Assembly: GCA_002354655.1 (NCBI GenBank) | Contig: DELY01000048.1 | Span: 154,701-218,700, forward strand | Direction: 5' to 3' | Source of the DNA: Pseudomonas sp. UBA2684 | Lineage (GTDB): Bacteria; Pseudomonadota; Gammaproteobacteria; Pseudomonadales; Pseudomonadaceae | Length of the DNA stretch: 64,000 nucleotides | Shown: positions 26,927 to 34,753 of the stretch, in pieces | Position numbering within the stretch: position 1 is the first letter of the stretch | Layout of the letters: every line of letters begins with the position of its first letter | Made by a program: the position numbers and the translations under genes | The notes under the pieces: generated by a model | The model's input: the letters and a program-made list of their open reading frames with translations, nothing else | The model's database searches: none | What the model was told of the DNA's origin: nothing

Positions 26927-27265
26927 ATGGCGCATACCCAGGAACAACAACACCCCATCGGCTTGTACCTGAAAATCTGGGGGCTGTTATTCGTCCTCAG
27001 CACCCTGTCTTACCTTGTCGACTATTTCCACTTCGCGGGCTATCTCAGGTGGTCACTTATAATCACGTTCATGTTGTTGAAGGCCGGATTAATTGTCGCC
27101 ATCTTCATGCACATGGCCTGGGAGCGACTGGCCATGGTCTACGCCATACTGCTGCCACCGTTGTGCTTGCTGGTGCTGGTGGGGCTTATGGCCAGCGAGG
27201 CGGACTATATCTTCCTGAGCCGGATCTTTTTCTTTGGGCAAAACATAGCCCCCGAATCGCCTTGA
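26927..27265 (+). CDS. Cytochrome c oxidase subunit IV family protein
   Basis: 112-residue protein with three predicted TM helices (about 17-35, 43-61, 68-88), the pattern of the CoxQ/CyoD/CtaF-like subunit IV family. LKAGLIVAIFMHMAWE is the diagnostic central helix. It closes the oxidase operon, 18 bases after the second subunit III gene. No assembly genes (ctaG, ctaB, surf1) follow. Its 3' end forms an 11-bp inverted repeat with the downstream sequence. Confidence 0.88.
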   Translation: MAHTQEQQHPIGLYLKIWGLLFVLSTLSYLVDYFHFAGYLRWSLIITFMLLKAGLIVAIFMHMAWERLAMVYAILLPPLCLLVLVGLMASEADYIFLSRIFFFGQNIAPESP

Positions 27266-27278
27266 GTATTCGGGGGCT
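27247..27278 (+). terminator. Hairpin overlapping the stop of the subunit IV gene
   Basis: AGCCCCCGAAT (27247-27257) pairs perfectly with ATTCGGGGGCT (27268-27278). There is no T run, so termination efficiency is uncertain; it may protect the 3' end of the oxidase mRNA. Confidence 0.55.
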
Positions 27279-27306
27279 GATAGACAACGGCTAATAAGAG
27301 CGGGGC

Positions 27307-27861
27307 CTATATCGTTCGCTTGAACTGATGCCAGCGCTGCAACCACGCGACTGTCCAGTGAGGCGCCGCCGAGCCAACGCCAGCCATATTGAGCATTGGA
27401 TGGTGTTTGACTACCTGCTCCAATAGCGCTTCCTGCTCCGGCTCAACATCGACGAAAAAGATATGTTTGCCTTCTTTCAAGTTCTGCTTAAACCGGCGGA
27501 AATGGGTGTTTGGCACCTGGATACCAAAAAAGCCGCCTTCCCACGTGCAAAAACCAAAAACCACTATCGCGAGGAAGATAAAGGGCATCCAACCTGCCGC
27601 GGTGTCGGTCCAACCCAGCCAATAAGCGCTACCAATAACCAGCGCAGCCAGTACCACGCCGACAACCGCACCAATTTCGCCGGAGTGGACGACATCTTGT
27701 TTCATAAACGAGGGCACATCGTGCAGGTGATGCTGTTCTACATCAGCATCTTTTTCGCTGAGCACATGGATTTGCTCGGTACTAATCCCGCCAGCTTCCA
27801 ACTCACGCTCAACGGTTTCAAGATCGTCGAGATTGTCACTGATGTAATAGTGTCGATTCAT
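27307..27861 (-). CDS. Membrane protein with YflT-like N-terminus (DUF1269 type)
   Basis: 184 residues. The N-terminal part (HYYISDNLDDLETVERELEAGGI, then HVLSEKDADVEQH) resembles the heat-induced stress protein YflT/DUF1269 fold that follows small membrane-adjacent helices. Two TM segments follow near 64-82 and 89-110. The C-terminal tail is cytoplasmic or periplasmic and contains FFVDVEPEQEALLEQVVKHHP. ATG at 27861 has AGAGG upstream. It is convergent with the oxidase operon. Function is unknown; homologues are typical of pseudomonads. Confidence 0.75.
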   Translation of the reverse strand: MNRHYYISDNLDDLETVERELEAGGISTEQIHVLSEKDADVEQHHLHDVPSFMKQDVVHSGEIGAVVGVVLAALVIGSAYWLGWTDTAAGWMPFIFLAIVVFGFCTWEGGFFGIQVPNTHFRRFKQNLKEGKHIFFVDVEPEQEALLEQVVKHHPMLNMAGVGSAAPHWTVAWLQRWHQFKRTI

Positions 27862-28167
27862 CACGCACCTCTATTCTCGCTTTGCTGTAGACCACCACAA
27901 CCTGACATCACAGAGGGTGTTCTACCGGTGTGAAGATGTTGCCCCCCTTCTTTTTGATCCGACGTGAGTATAGCACCGCACCCACATGACGCATTTTGCG
28001 TTTCAAGAAAAGTCAAGTCAAAAATCAAGCCAAACAGCAAGTCCTCCATAGGTCTATCAGGCACGCTCAATGCATTGCCGATCATCGCCACCGGCTCAAA
28101 CTGGCGTGACATAACATGAATCATCTGCTACGCCTTAGGGCACAACAATAAAAGTAGGGGAATTGCT
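27862..28167. other. Low-GC intergenic stretch, 306 bases
   Basis: AT-richer than its neighbours. It carries the promoter region of the minus-strand membrane protein gene and a Shine-Dalgarno (AGGGG) for the small plus-strand gene at 28168. A minus-strand frame at 27861-28124 has no coding character. Confidence 0.5.
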
Positions 28168-28374
28168 ATGTCAGTTTTGCACAGCCATACCCGGCAAGCC
28201 GGGCTGTTGACCAACCTTCTCGCCCTTTCCTTGCTCACCCTACCGCTACCGACTCACGCTAATGAAGGCGTCGAATCTACGCGCCAGTTGCTGCTATCCA
28301 GTAGCACCGCTTGCCCCACCGGCAGCGTTATCGAGTCGGCGGAGAGCCTGTCAAAGCCGTTGATTACCTCCTGA
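28168..28374 (+). CDS. Small predicted exported protein (doubtful)
   Basis: 68 residues with AGGGG seven bases before the ATG and a plausible Sec signal (TRQAGLLTNLLALSLLTLPLPTHA, cut before NEGVEST when read in two parts). The 37-residue mature part includes a single Cys and has no recognisable domain. It could be a real small periplasmic protein, the 5' remnant of a longer gene, or a chance frame. Downstream is the sigma54 and leader region of the nitrate transporter, which argues against a continuing gene. Confidence 0.4.
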   Translation: MSVLHSHTRQAGLLTNLLALSLLTLPLPTHANEGVESTRQLLLSSSTACPTGSVIESAESLSKPLITS

Positions 28375-28541
28375 GCCATTCGGCAACAGCACATTGAGTC
28401 ACTCCGCTTCGCAGCGTTGCCCACTCGCCGCCGCACAACCTCGCCCCATCTCGGCGCACAAATAGCTCCAGCGCGCTGTTTTGTGTCATTCGCGCACCAC
28501 CCGCAAGCCTGTACATCCCCGTAAATCATGGCCTCCGCGCG

Positions 28542-28558
28542 TTGGCTCAGCTCTTGCT
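28542..28558 (+). promoter_or_regulatory. Sigma54 promoter of the MFS nitrate transporter
   Basis: TTGGCTCAGCTCTTGCT with GG at 28544-28545 and GC at 28556-28557, exact ten-base spacing, 16 bases before the first leader hairpin. The region 28375-28541 upstream has no gene and could hold enhancer sites. Confidence 0.75.
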
Positions 28559-28572
28559 AATGCATTGCTATC

Positions 28573-28656
28573 GGTAGCCAATGGCGGCTGCCTCACAAAC
28601 GACAAAGACGTCGCTTCACCCGCGCTTCCGAGCGCTCAGGTGATGCGGCGTTTTTT
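28573..28656 (+). ncRNA. ANTAR-type antitermination leader of the MFS nitrate transporter
   Basis: P1 (28573-28592): GGTAGCC/GGCTGCC, seven pairs including one G-U, loop AATGGC (28580-28585). P2 (28600-28613): CGAC/GTCG, loop AAAGAC (28604-28609). Both loops have A1 and G4. The terminator (28608-28656) pairs ACGTCGC with GCGGCGT, then TCACC/GGTGA and GCGCT/AGCGC, and ends TTTTTTCG. P2 and the terminator share 28608-28613. About 200 bases of untranslated leader follow before the start codon. Confidence 0.82.
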
Positions 28657-28855
28657 CGTTTTCGCCCCAGCGACTGGGGCTGGCGGTGCATCTGCGATCC
28701 AGAGGCCTCGCTGGTAACTCTCTCAACCCAGCTGTGGCTTTGGCCGCAGGGCGTTGCACCACAAGTGCCGCGCCTCCCCGGCGGTTGCGGCTGCCGTGTC
28801 CACGACCACGGCATGCCGCAACCGGCCGGGACCCTTTTTGCTGATGAGGTGCTCG
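28657..28855 (+). other. Long untranslated stretch between leader terminator and transporter start
   Basis: 199 bases after the antitermination leader with no separate gene. A GCCCCAGcgaCTGGGGC hairpin (about 28664-28680) lies just after the terminator. Such length is unusual compared with the other three leaders (23-38 bases to the start codon). Confidence 0.5.
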
Positions 28856-30067
28856 ATGAATACAAGTTTCTGGAAAGCTGGCCATACCCCGACATTGTTC
28901 GCCGCTTTTCTCTATTTCGATTTGAGCTTTATGGTCTGGTACGTACTCGGCCCACTGGCGGTGCAAATTGCCACCGATCTCGATTTGACGGCCCAGCAAC
29001 GTGGCCTGATGGTGGCAACGCCGATTCTCTCGGGAGCCCTGTTACGTTTCTTCATGGGCTTGCTGGCTGACCGACTGTCGCCGAAAACTGCCGGACTAAT
29101 CGGTCAGGTCATCGTGATCGCCTCGCTGTTCAGCGCTTGGCAAATCGGCATCAAAACCTATGAGCAAGCCCTGCTGCTGGGCCTGTTCCTCGGTTTTGCC
29201 GGTGCCGCCTTCGCCGTGGCCCTGCCGCTGGCCTCGCAGTGGTATCCGCCGCAACATCAGGGCAAGGCCATGGGCATTGCCGGTGCAGGCAACTCGGGCA
29301 CCGTGCTGGCGGCGATCTTCGCCCCAGGGCTGGCGGCGCTATTCGGCTGGCAGAACGTCTTTGGCTGGGCGTTGATCCCGCTGTTGTTGACCCTTGTGGT
29401 GTTCGCCCTGGTGGCGAAAAACGCGCCAGAACGGCCCGCACCCAAATCCATGGCCGATTACTTGAAGGCCCTCGGTGATCGCGACAGCTGGTGGTTCATG
29501 TTTTTCTACAGCGTGACCTTCGGTGGCTTTATCGGCCTGGCCAGTGCACTGCCCGGTTACTTCAACGATCAGTACGGCCTCAACCCGGTTACCGCCGGCT
29601 ACTACACCGCCGCCTGCGTGTGTGCCGGCAGCCTGATGCGCCCACTCGGCGGCGCCCTGGCCGACCGCATTGGCGGTATCCGCACGCTGCTGGTGATGTA
29701 CACCCTCGCTTCGCTGTGCATTGCCGCGGTGGGCTTTAATTTGCCCAGCGCCACGGCAGCTCTGGCCCTGTTCGTCGCCGCCATGCTCGGCCTGGGTGCC
29801 GGCAACGGCGCGGTGTTCCAACTGGTGCCGCAGCGTTTCCGCAAGGAAATCGGCGTGATGACCGGCCTGATCGGCATGGCCGGCGGCATCGGCGGTTTCC
29901 TGTTGGCTGCAGGCCTGGGCACCATCAAGCAGCAGACCGGCGACTACCAACTCGGCCTGTGGCTGTTCGCCAGCCTCGGCGTACTGGCCTGGGTCGGCCT
30001 GTATGGCGTCAAGCTGCGCTGGCGCACCACCTGGGGCAGCGCGGCGGTAACTGCGGCCCGGGTGTAA
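28856..30067 (+). CDS. nasA: MFS nitrate/nitrite transporter (NarK/NasA type)
   Basis: 403-residue inner-membrane transporter with 12 predicted TM helices. Nitrate/nitrite porter signatures GIAGAGNSGTVLAAIFAPGL and GLGAGNGAVFQLVPQRF are both present, and the first substrate arginine lies in LSGALLRFFMGLLADR. The symbol follows PAO1 usage (nasA for the transporter). ATG at 28856 has TGAGGT upstream; the longer frame is leader sequence. A sigma54 element and NasT-type leader precede it. With nasFED this gives the cell two nitrate uptake routes. Confidence 0.94.
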   Translation: MNTSFWKAGHTPTLFAAFLYFDLSFMVWYVLGPLAVQIATDLDLTAQQRGLMVATPILSGALLRFFMGLLADRLSPKTAGLIGQVIVIASLFSAWQIGIKTYEQALLLGLFLGFAGAAFAVALPLASQWYPPQHQGKAMGIAGAGNSGTVLAAIFAPGLAALFGWQNVFGWALIPLLLTLVVFALVAKNAPERPAPKSMADYLKALGDRDSWWFMFFYSVTFGGFIGLASALPGYFNDQYGLNPVTAGYYTAACVCAGSLMRPLGGALADRIGGIRTLLVMYTLASLCIAAVGFNLPSATAALALFVAAMLGLGAGNGAVFQLVPQRFRKEIGVMTGLIGMAGGIGGFLLAAGLGTIKQQTGDYQLGLWLFASLGVLAWVGLYGVKLRWRTTWGSAAVTAARV

Positions 30068-30077
30068 TTGCACAGAC

Positions 30078-30147
30078 GTAGGGTGGATGACGCCTTTTTC
30101 ATCCACCATGAGCCAAGGGTGGATCGGTAAAGCGCGATCCACCCTAC
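30078..30147. repeat. Palindromic intergenic repeat after the nitrate transporter
   Basis: GTAGGGTGGAT at the left end pairs with ATCCACCCTAC at the right end of a 70-base unit that also contains ATGACGCCTTTTTCATCCACC. This GTAGGGTGGAT unit is a widespread intergenic repeat in pseudomonads. It may terminate or stabilise the transporter mRNA. Confidence 0.65.
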
Positions 30148-30301
30148 GCCCAACCACTGGAGGCTTGAGGCAAAGGCGGGACCGACCGGCAGCGCTGCAT
30201 TGCACTGGTCAGGAAAGCGGGTGAAGTCGGCAACGACAACCTCGTGCAGCCCGGCCCCGGTCTCGCCTTTGCCTCAAACCTTCCCCACTCAGGATGTCCG
30301 C

Positions 30302-31969
30302 ATGGCCTTGCAATTGACCTTCGGCGAAGCCAGCGCCATCGGCCCACGCAGCGAGAACCAGGACGCCATCCGAGTGGTCACCCCGGCGCCCGCCCTGGCG
30401 GCGAGCAAAGGTTATCTGTTCGCCCTGGCCGATGGTGTCAGCCAGTGCGTCGACGGCGGCCTGGCCGCACGCGCCACCCTGCAGGCACTGGCCCTGGATT
30501 ATTACTCCACGCCGGAAACCTGGGCGGTCACCCAATCCCTGGACCGCGTACTGGTCGCGCACAACCGCTGGCTGCAAGCCAATGGCAGCGGCCAGCCCCT
30601 GCTGACCACACTGAGCGCGCTGATCCTGCGTGGCCGCCGCTTTACCCTGGCGCACGTCGGCGATTGCCGCGCCTATCGCTGGCTTGGCGGCACACTTGAG
30701 CGCCTTAGCGAAGACCATGTCTGGGAACAACCCGGCATGCAGCACGTGCTCAAGCGCGCCATGGGTCTGGATCAACACCTGGTGATGGATTACCTGGACG
30801 GTGAACTGCGCCAGGGCGAGAGCTTTGTCCTGGTCAGCGACGGCGTCTGGGCAACCCTCGGCGACAGCGGCATCCAGCGCATCCTGCATGATGAACAAGA
30901 CCTCGATGCCGCCAGCCGCGCGCTGGTCAACGCCGCGCACCTGGCCGGTAGCCAGGACAACGCCAGCGCCCTGCTGCTGCGCGTCGATGCCCTGCCGGAA
31001 AGTGACCTGGCCGACACCCTGGCGCAACTCGAACACTGGCCCTTGCCACCGAAGCTGCGCGACGACCAAGATTTCGAAGGCTGGCAGGTCGAGCGCCTGC
31101 TGGCCGAGTCGCGCCAATCGCTGGTCTACCGCGTACGCGACAACCAGGCGCGGCGCTGGCTGCTGAAAACCCTGCCGGGCGGACGCAGCGAAGCCCCCCA
31201 GGCCGGCCCCGCCCTGCTGCTCGAAGAATGGTTTCTGCGCCGCGTGGCCGGGCGCTTCTTCGCCGAGGTACACCCACTGCCGCAGCGTCAGCACCTGTAT
31301 TACGTGCAGCGCGAATATGCCGGGCAAACCCTCGCCGAGCATCTGCGCCTGAGCGGCCCGCTGGGCCTGCCGGAATGGCTGGACATCGCTCCGCGCCTGA
31401 TCAAGGCCCTGGGCATGCTGCACCGGCGCAATATCCTGCACCGCGACATCAAGCCGGAGAACCTGCTGTGGGGCGACGACGGCGAGTTGCGCGTGCTGGA
31501 TTTTGGCCTGGCCTACTGCCCGGGCCTGAGCCGCGATGAAGCCTGCGACCTGCCGGGCACGCCCAGCTATATCGCCCCCGAAGCATTCACTGGCGCCGCT
31601 CCCACACCCCAACAGGATCTCTACAGCGCCGGCGTGACGCTCTACCACCTACTGACCGGGCATTACCCCCACGGTGAAATCGAGGCGTTCCAACACCCGC
31701 GATTCGGTAGCCCGACGCCGGCCAGCCGTTATCGCCCGGACCTACCGTCTTGGCTGGAAGAAAGCCTGGCTCGCGCAGTCAGCGCCGATCCACAACAGCG
31801 CTATGAGACCGCCGAAGAATGGCTGCTGGCCCTGGAGCAAGGCGAACGTCAGGCCCTTAGCAGCCGCCCCCGACCACTGCTGGAGCGTGAGCCGCTGAAA
31901 GTCTGGCGTACGGTGGCACTGCTTGCCTTGCTGCTGAACCTGGCCTTACTGGTTCTGCTACTCAAATAG
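30302..31969 (+). CDS. PP2C phosphatase / Ser-Thr kinase fusion, membrane anchored
   Basis: 555-residue bifunctional signalling protein. Residues about 1-235 are a PP2C phosphatase with metal-site motifs around Asp21 (SENQDAI), ALADGVS (Asp44, Gly45), HVGDCRAYR, LVSDGVW and SQDNASALLL. Residues about 260-520 are a Hanks-type kinase with HRDIKPENLL, the DFG segment VLDFGLAY and YIAPEAF; the Gly loop is degenerate, with Lys in WLLKTLPGG. A single C-terminal TM helix (TVALLALLLNLALLVLLL) anchors it. ATG at 30302. It lies between the nitrate transporter and nirB, the same place as in PAO1 as I recall, so a role in nitrate assimilation is inferred but unproven. Confidence 0.92.
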   Translation: MALQLTFGEASAIGPRSENQDAIRVVTPAPALAASKGYLFALADGVSQCVDGGLAARATLQALALDYYSTPETWAVTQSLDRVLVAHNRWLQANGSGQPLLTTLSALILRGRRFTLAHVGDCRAYRWLGGTLERLSEDHVWEQPGMQHVLKRAMGLDQHLVMDYLDGELRQGESFVLVSDGVWATLGDSGIQRILHDEQDLDAASRALVNAAHLAGSQDNASALLLRVDALPESDLADTLAQLEHWPLPPKLRDDQDFEGWQVERLLAESRQSLVYRVRDNQARRWLLKTLPGGRSEAPQAGPALLLEEWFLRRVAGRFFAEVHPLPQRQHLYYVQREYAGQTLAEHLRLSGPLGLPEWLDIAPRLIKALGMLHRRNILHRDIKPENLLWGDDGELRVLDFGLAYCPGLSRDEACDLPGTPSYIAPEAFTGAAPTPQQDLYSAGVTLYHLLTGHYPHGEIEAFQHPRFGSPTPASRYRPDLPSWLEESLARAVSADPQQRYETAEEWLLALEQGERQALSSRPRPLLEREPLKVWRTVALLALLLNLALLVLLLK

Positions 31970-32129
31970 CGGACCGACGCAGGGCGCAGGGTGAACCTCG
32001 CCCTACGGTTTACCGATGACCCGGAAACACGCACCAAAGCAGCGCGACTTGCCTTTATTCGGTGCAGCAAAACCACCCAGTCGCCTCAAAAAGCCCAGGC
32101 CAACCCCGCAAAATCGGGCATCTGCGAAG

Positions 32130-32146
32130 TTGGCACAGGCTCTGCA
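32130..32146 (+). promoter_or_regulatory. Sigma54 promoter of the nirBD-nasC-cobA operon
   Basis: TTGGCACAGGCTCTGCA with GG at 32132-32133 and GC at 32144-32145, exact ten-base spacing and an ideal TTGGCAC -24 block. The first leader hairpin begins 27 bases downstream. Confidence 0.85.
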
Positions 32147-32171
32147 TTAGCAATCTCACAATTTACAAAGC

Positions 32172-32263
32172 GCAGCCTTCAACGAAGAAGACTGCACTTT
32201 CCCGAGAGAACGGGACTTGGACAAAGGCGTCCTCGCTAGGTGACTAGCGGGACGCCTTTTTTG
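32172..32263 (+). ncRNA. ANTAR-type antitermination leader of nirB with three candidate hexaloops
   Basis: Hairpin 1 (32172-32195): GCAGcCTTC/GAAGaCTGC, loop AACGAA. Hairpin 2 (32200-32215): TCCCG/CGGGA, loop AGAGAA. Hairpin 3 (32219-32232): GGAC/GTCC, loop AAAGGC. All three loops have A at position 1 and G at position 4. The terminator (32223-32263) pairs GGCGTCC/GGGACGCC-type arms with inner CGCTAG/CTAGCG and ends TTTTTTG; it overlaps only hairpin 3. Which pair NasT uses cannot be decided by eye. Confidence 0.82.
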
Positions 32264-32296
32264 TTTTCCGTGATTTTTATTCAGGAGATGGCCGGC

Positions 32297-34753
32297 ATGA
32301 AAAAACTCAAGCTGGTGATGATTGGCAACGGCATGGCTGGTGTCAGAACCCTCGAAGAACTGCTCAAGCTCGCGCCCGACCTTTATGAAATCACGGTGTT
32401 CGGTGCCGAGCCGCACCCGAACTACAACCGCATCCTGCTCTCGCCGGTGCTGGCCGGTGAACAGACCTTTGAGGAAATCATCCTCAACGACCTCAACTGG
32501 TATGCCGAGAACAACATCCAGCTGATGCTCAACCGCAAAGTGGTCAGCATCGACCGCAAGAAACGCATCGTCACCGCCGATGATGGCAGCAGCGCCGAAT
32601 ACGACCGCCTGCTAATTGCCACCGGCTCCAACCCGTTCGTCCTACCGATCCCAGGCAACAAACTGAAAGGTGTGATCGGCTACCGTGATGTGGCCGACAC
32701 CCAGACCATGATCGACACCGCCAAGACCCACAGCCACGCGGTGGTCATCGGTGGCGGCCTGCTTGGCCTGGAAGCGGCCAACGGCCTGAAGATGCGCGGC
32801 ATGGACGTGACCGTGGTGCACCTCTCCGACTGGTTGCTCGAGCGTCAGCTGGACAAAACCGCTGGCAAGCTGCTGCAAACCGCGCTGGAGGCGCGCGGCA
32901 TCCACTTCCGCCTGAATGAGCAGACCGAAGAACTGATGGACAACGGCGAAGGTCGCGTCTGCGCCGTGCAGTTCAAGAGCGGCGACGTGATCCCCGCCGA
33001 CCTGGTGGTGATGGCCGCCGGTATCCGCCCCAACACCGAACTGGCCGAGAAAGCCGGGATTCCGTGCAACCGCGGCATCCTGGTCAACGACACCATGCAA
33101 ACCTACGATCCGCGCGTGTATTCGATTGGCGAGTGCGCCAACCACCGCGGCATCGCCTACGGCCTGGTTGCGCCGCTGTTCGAGCAGGCCAAGGTCTGCG
33201 CCAACCACCTGGCCCAGCTCGGCTTCGCCCGCTATCAGGGCTCGGTGACCTCGACCAAGCTGAAAGTCACCGGTATCGACCTGTTCTCCGCCGGCGACTT
33301 TATGGGTAGCGAAGGCACCGAGACCATCACCCTCTCCGACCCGATTGGCGGCGTGTACAAGAAGCTGGTGGTAAAGAACGACATCCTCGTCGGTGCCTGC
33401 CTGTATGGCGACACCGCCGACGGCGGCTGGTATTTCCGCCAGGTCAAGGAGAACGCCAATATCAGCGAGATCCGCGATCACCTGATGTTCGGCGAAAATG
33501 CCCTGGGTGACGTCGGCCACCAAGGCCAGAGCAGCACCGCCAACATGCCCGACAGCATGGAAGTGTGCGGCTGTAACGGCGTGTGCAAGGGCACCATCGT
33601 CAAGGCGATCCAGGAGAACGGCCTGTTCTCGGTGGATGAGGTGAAGAAGCACACCAAGGCCGCCAGCTCCTGCGGCTCGTGCGCCGGCCTGGTTGAACAG
33701 ATTCTGATCAGCACCGTCGGCGGCGCCGCCGATGTGAAGCCGAAAAGCGAGAAAGCCATCTGCGGTTGCAGCGAGCTGAACCACGGGCAGATCCGCAAGG
33801 CGATCCGTGAGCAGCACCTGACCAGCATGGCGCAGACCATGGAGTTCCTGAACTGGAGCACCCCGAACGGCTGCGCCACTTGCCGTCCGGCGCTGAACTA
33901 CTACCTGATTTCCACCTGGCCGGGCGAAGCCAAGGACGACCCACAGTCGCGCCTGATCAACGAACGCGCCCACGCCAACATCCAGAAAGACGGCACCTAC
34001 TCGGTGGTGCCGCGCATGTGGGGCGGCGTGACCAACCCGTCCGAACTGCGCCGCATCGCCGACGTCGCCGACAAGTACAACGTGCCGATGGTCAAGGTCA
34101 CCGGCGGTCAGCGTATCGACCTGCTGGGCATCAAGAAGGAAGACCTGCCAGCCGTGTGGAAAGAGCTGGACATGGCCTCTGGCCACGCCTACGGCAAGTC
34201 CATCCGCACCGTGAAGACCTGCGTCGGCAGCGAGTTCTGCCGCTTCGGCACGCAGAACTCGACCCAGCTGGGCATCGACCTGGAGCACGACCTGTTCAAT
34301 ATGTGGTCGCCGCACAAGGTCAAGCTCGCGGTCTCCGGCTGCCCGCGCAACTGCGCCGAGGCCGGCATCAAGGACGTCGGCATCATCGGCGTGGACTCCG
34401 GCTTCGAGATGTACATCGGCGGTAACGGCGGGATCAAGACCGAGGTCGCCGAGTTCTTCGTCAAGGTGAAAACCGCCGAAGAAGTGCGCGAATACAACGG
34501 TGCCTTCCTCCAGCTGTACCGCGAGGAAGCCTTCTACCTGGAGCGCACCGTGCACTACATGCAGCGCGTCGGCATGGAGCACATCAAGAAGGCCGTGCTG
34601 GAGAACGAGGAAAACCGCAAAGCGCTGAATGCGCGCCTGCAGTTCGCCCTGTCGTTCGAGCAGGACCCATGGAAAGAACGCATCGAAACCCCGCAACTGA
34701 AGAAAGAGTTCGACCGCATCAGCGTCGTGCAAGTCGAGGAGGCCACCGTATGA
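32297..34753 (+). CDS. nirB: Assimilatory nitrite reductase large subunit
   Basis: 818-residue NAD(P)H-dependent siroheme enzyme reducing nitrite to ammonium in the cytoplasm. Domains in order: FAD site (MIGNGMAGVRT near 7-17), NAD site (VVIGGGLLGLEAANG), two BFD-like [2Fe-2S] regions (CGCNGVCKGTI...SSCGSC and CGCSELNHGQI...CATC), then the sulfite/nitrite reductase core with [4Fe-4S]/siroheme cysteines in CVGSEFCRFG and GCPRNCAEAG. Start at the ATG at 32297; the ATG nine bases earlier overlaps the GGAG Shine-Dalgarno. First gene of the nirB-nirD-nasC-cobA operon. Confidence 0.97.
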   Translation: MKKLKLVMIGNGMAGVRTLEELLKLAPDLYEITVFGAEPHPNYNRILLSPVLAGEQTFEEIILNDLNWYAENNIQLMLNRKVVSIDRKKRIVTADDGSSAEYDRLLIATGSNPFVLPIPGNKLKGVIGYRDVADTQTMIDTAKTHSHAVVIGGGLLGLEAANGLKMRGMDVTVVHLSDWLLERQLDKTAGKLLQTALEARGIHFRLNEQTEELMDNGEGRVCAVQFKSGDVIPADLVVMAAGIRPNTELAEKAGIPCNRGILVNDTMQTYDPRVYSIGECANHRGIAYGLVAPLFEQAKVCANHLAQLGFARYQGSVTSTKLKVTGIDLFSAGDFMGSEGTETITLSDPIGGVYKKLVVKNDILVGACLYGDTADGGWYFRQVKENANISEIRDHLMFGENALGDVGHQGQSSTANMPDSMEVCGCNGVCKGTIVKAIQENGLFSVDEVKKHTKAASSCGSCAGLVEQILISTVGGAADVKPKSEKAICGCSELNHGQIRKAIREQHLTSMAQTMEFLNWSTPNGCATCRPALNYYLISTWPGEAKDDPQSRLINERAHANIQKDGTYSVVPRMWGGVTNPSELRRIADVADKYNVPMVKVTGGQRIDLLGIKKEDLPAVWKELDMASGHAYGKSIRTVKTCVGSEFCRFGTQNSTQLGIDLEHDLFNMWSPHKVKLAVSGCPRNCAEAGIKDVGIIGVDSGFEMYIGGNGGIKTEVAEFFVKVKTAEEVREYNGAFLQLYREEAFYLERTVHYMQRVGMEHIKKAVLENEENRKALNARLQFALSFEQDPWKERIETPQLKKEFDRISVVQVEEATV

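Noticed and set aside
27861..28124. 87-codon minus-strand frame before the YflT-like gene
   Set aside because: Unconvincing composition, no domain, and it overlaps the likely promoter of the gene at 27307-27861.
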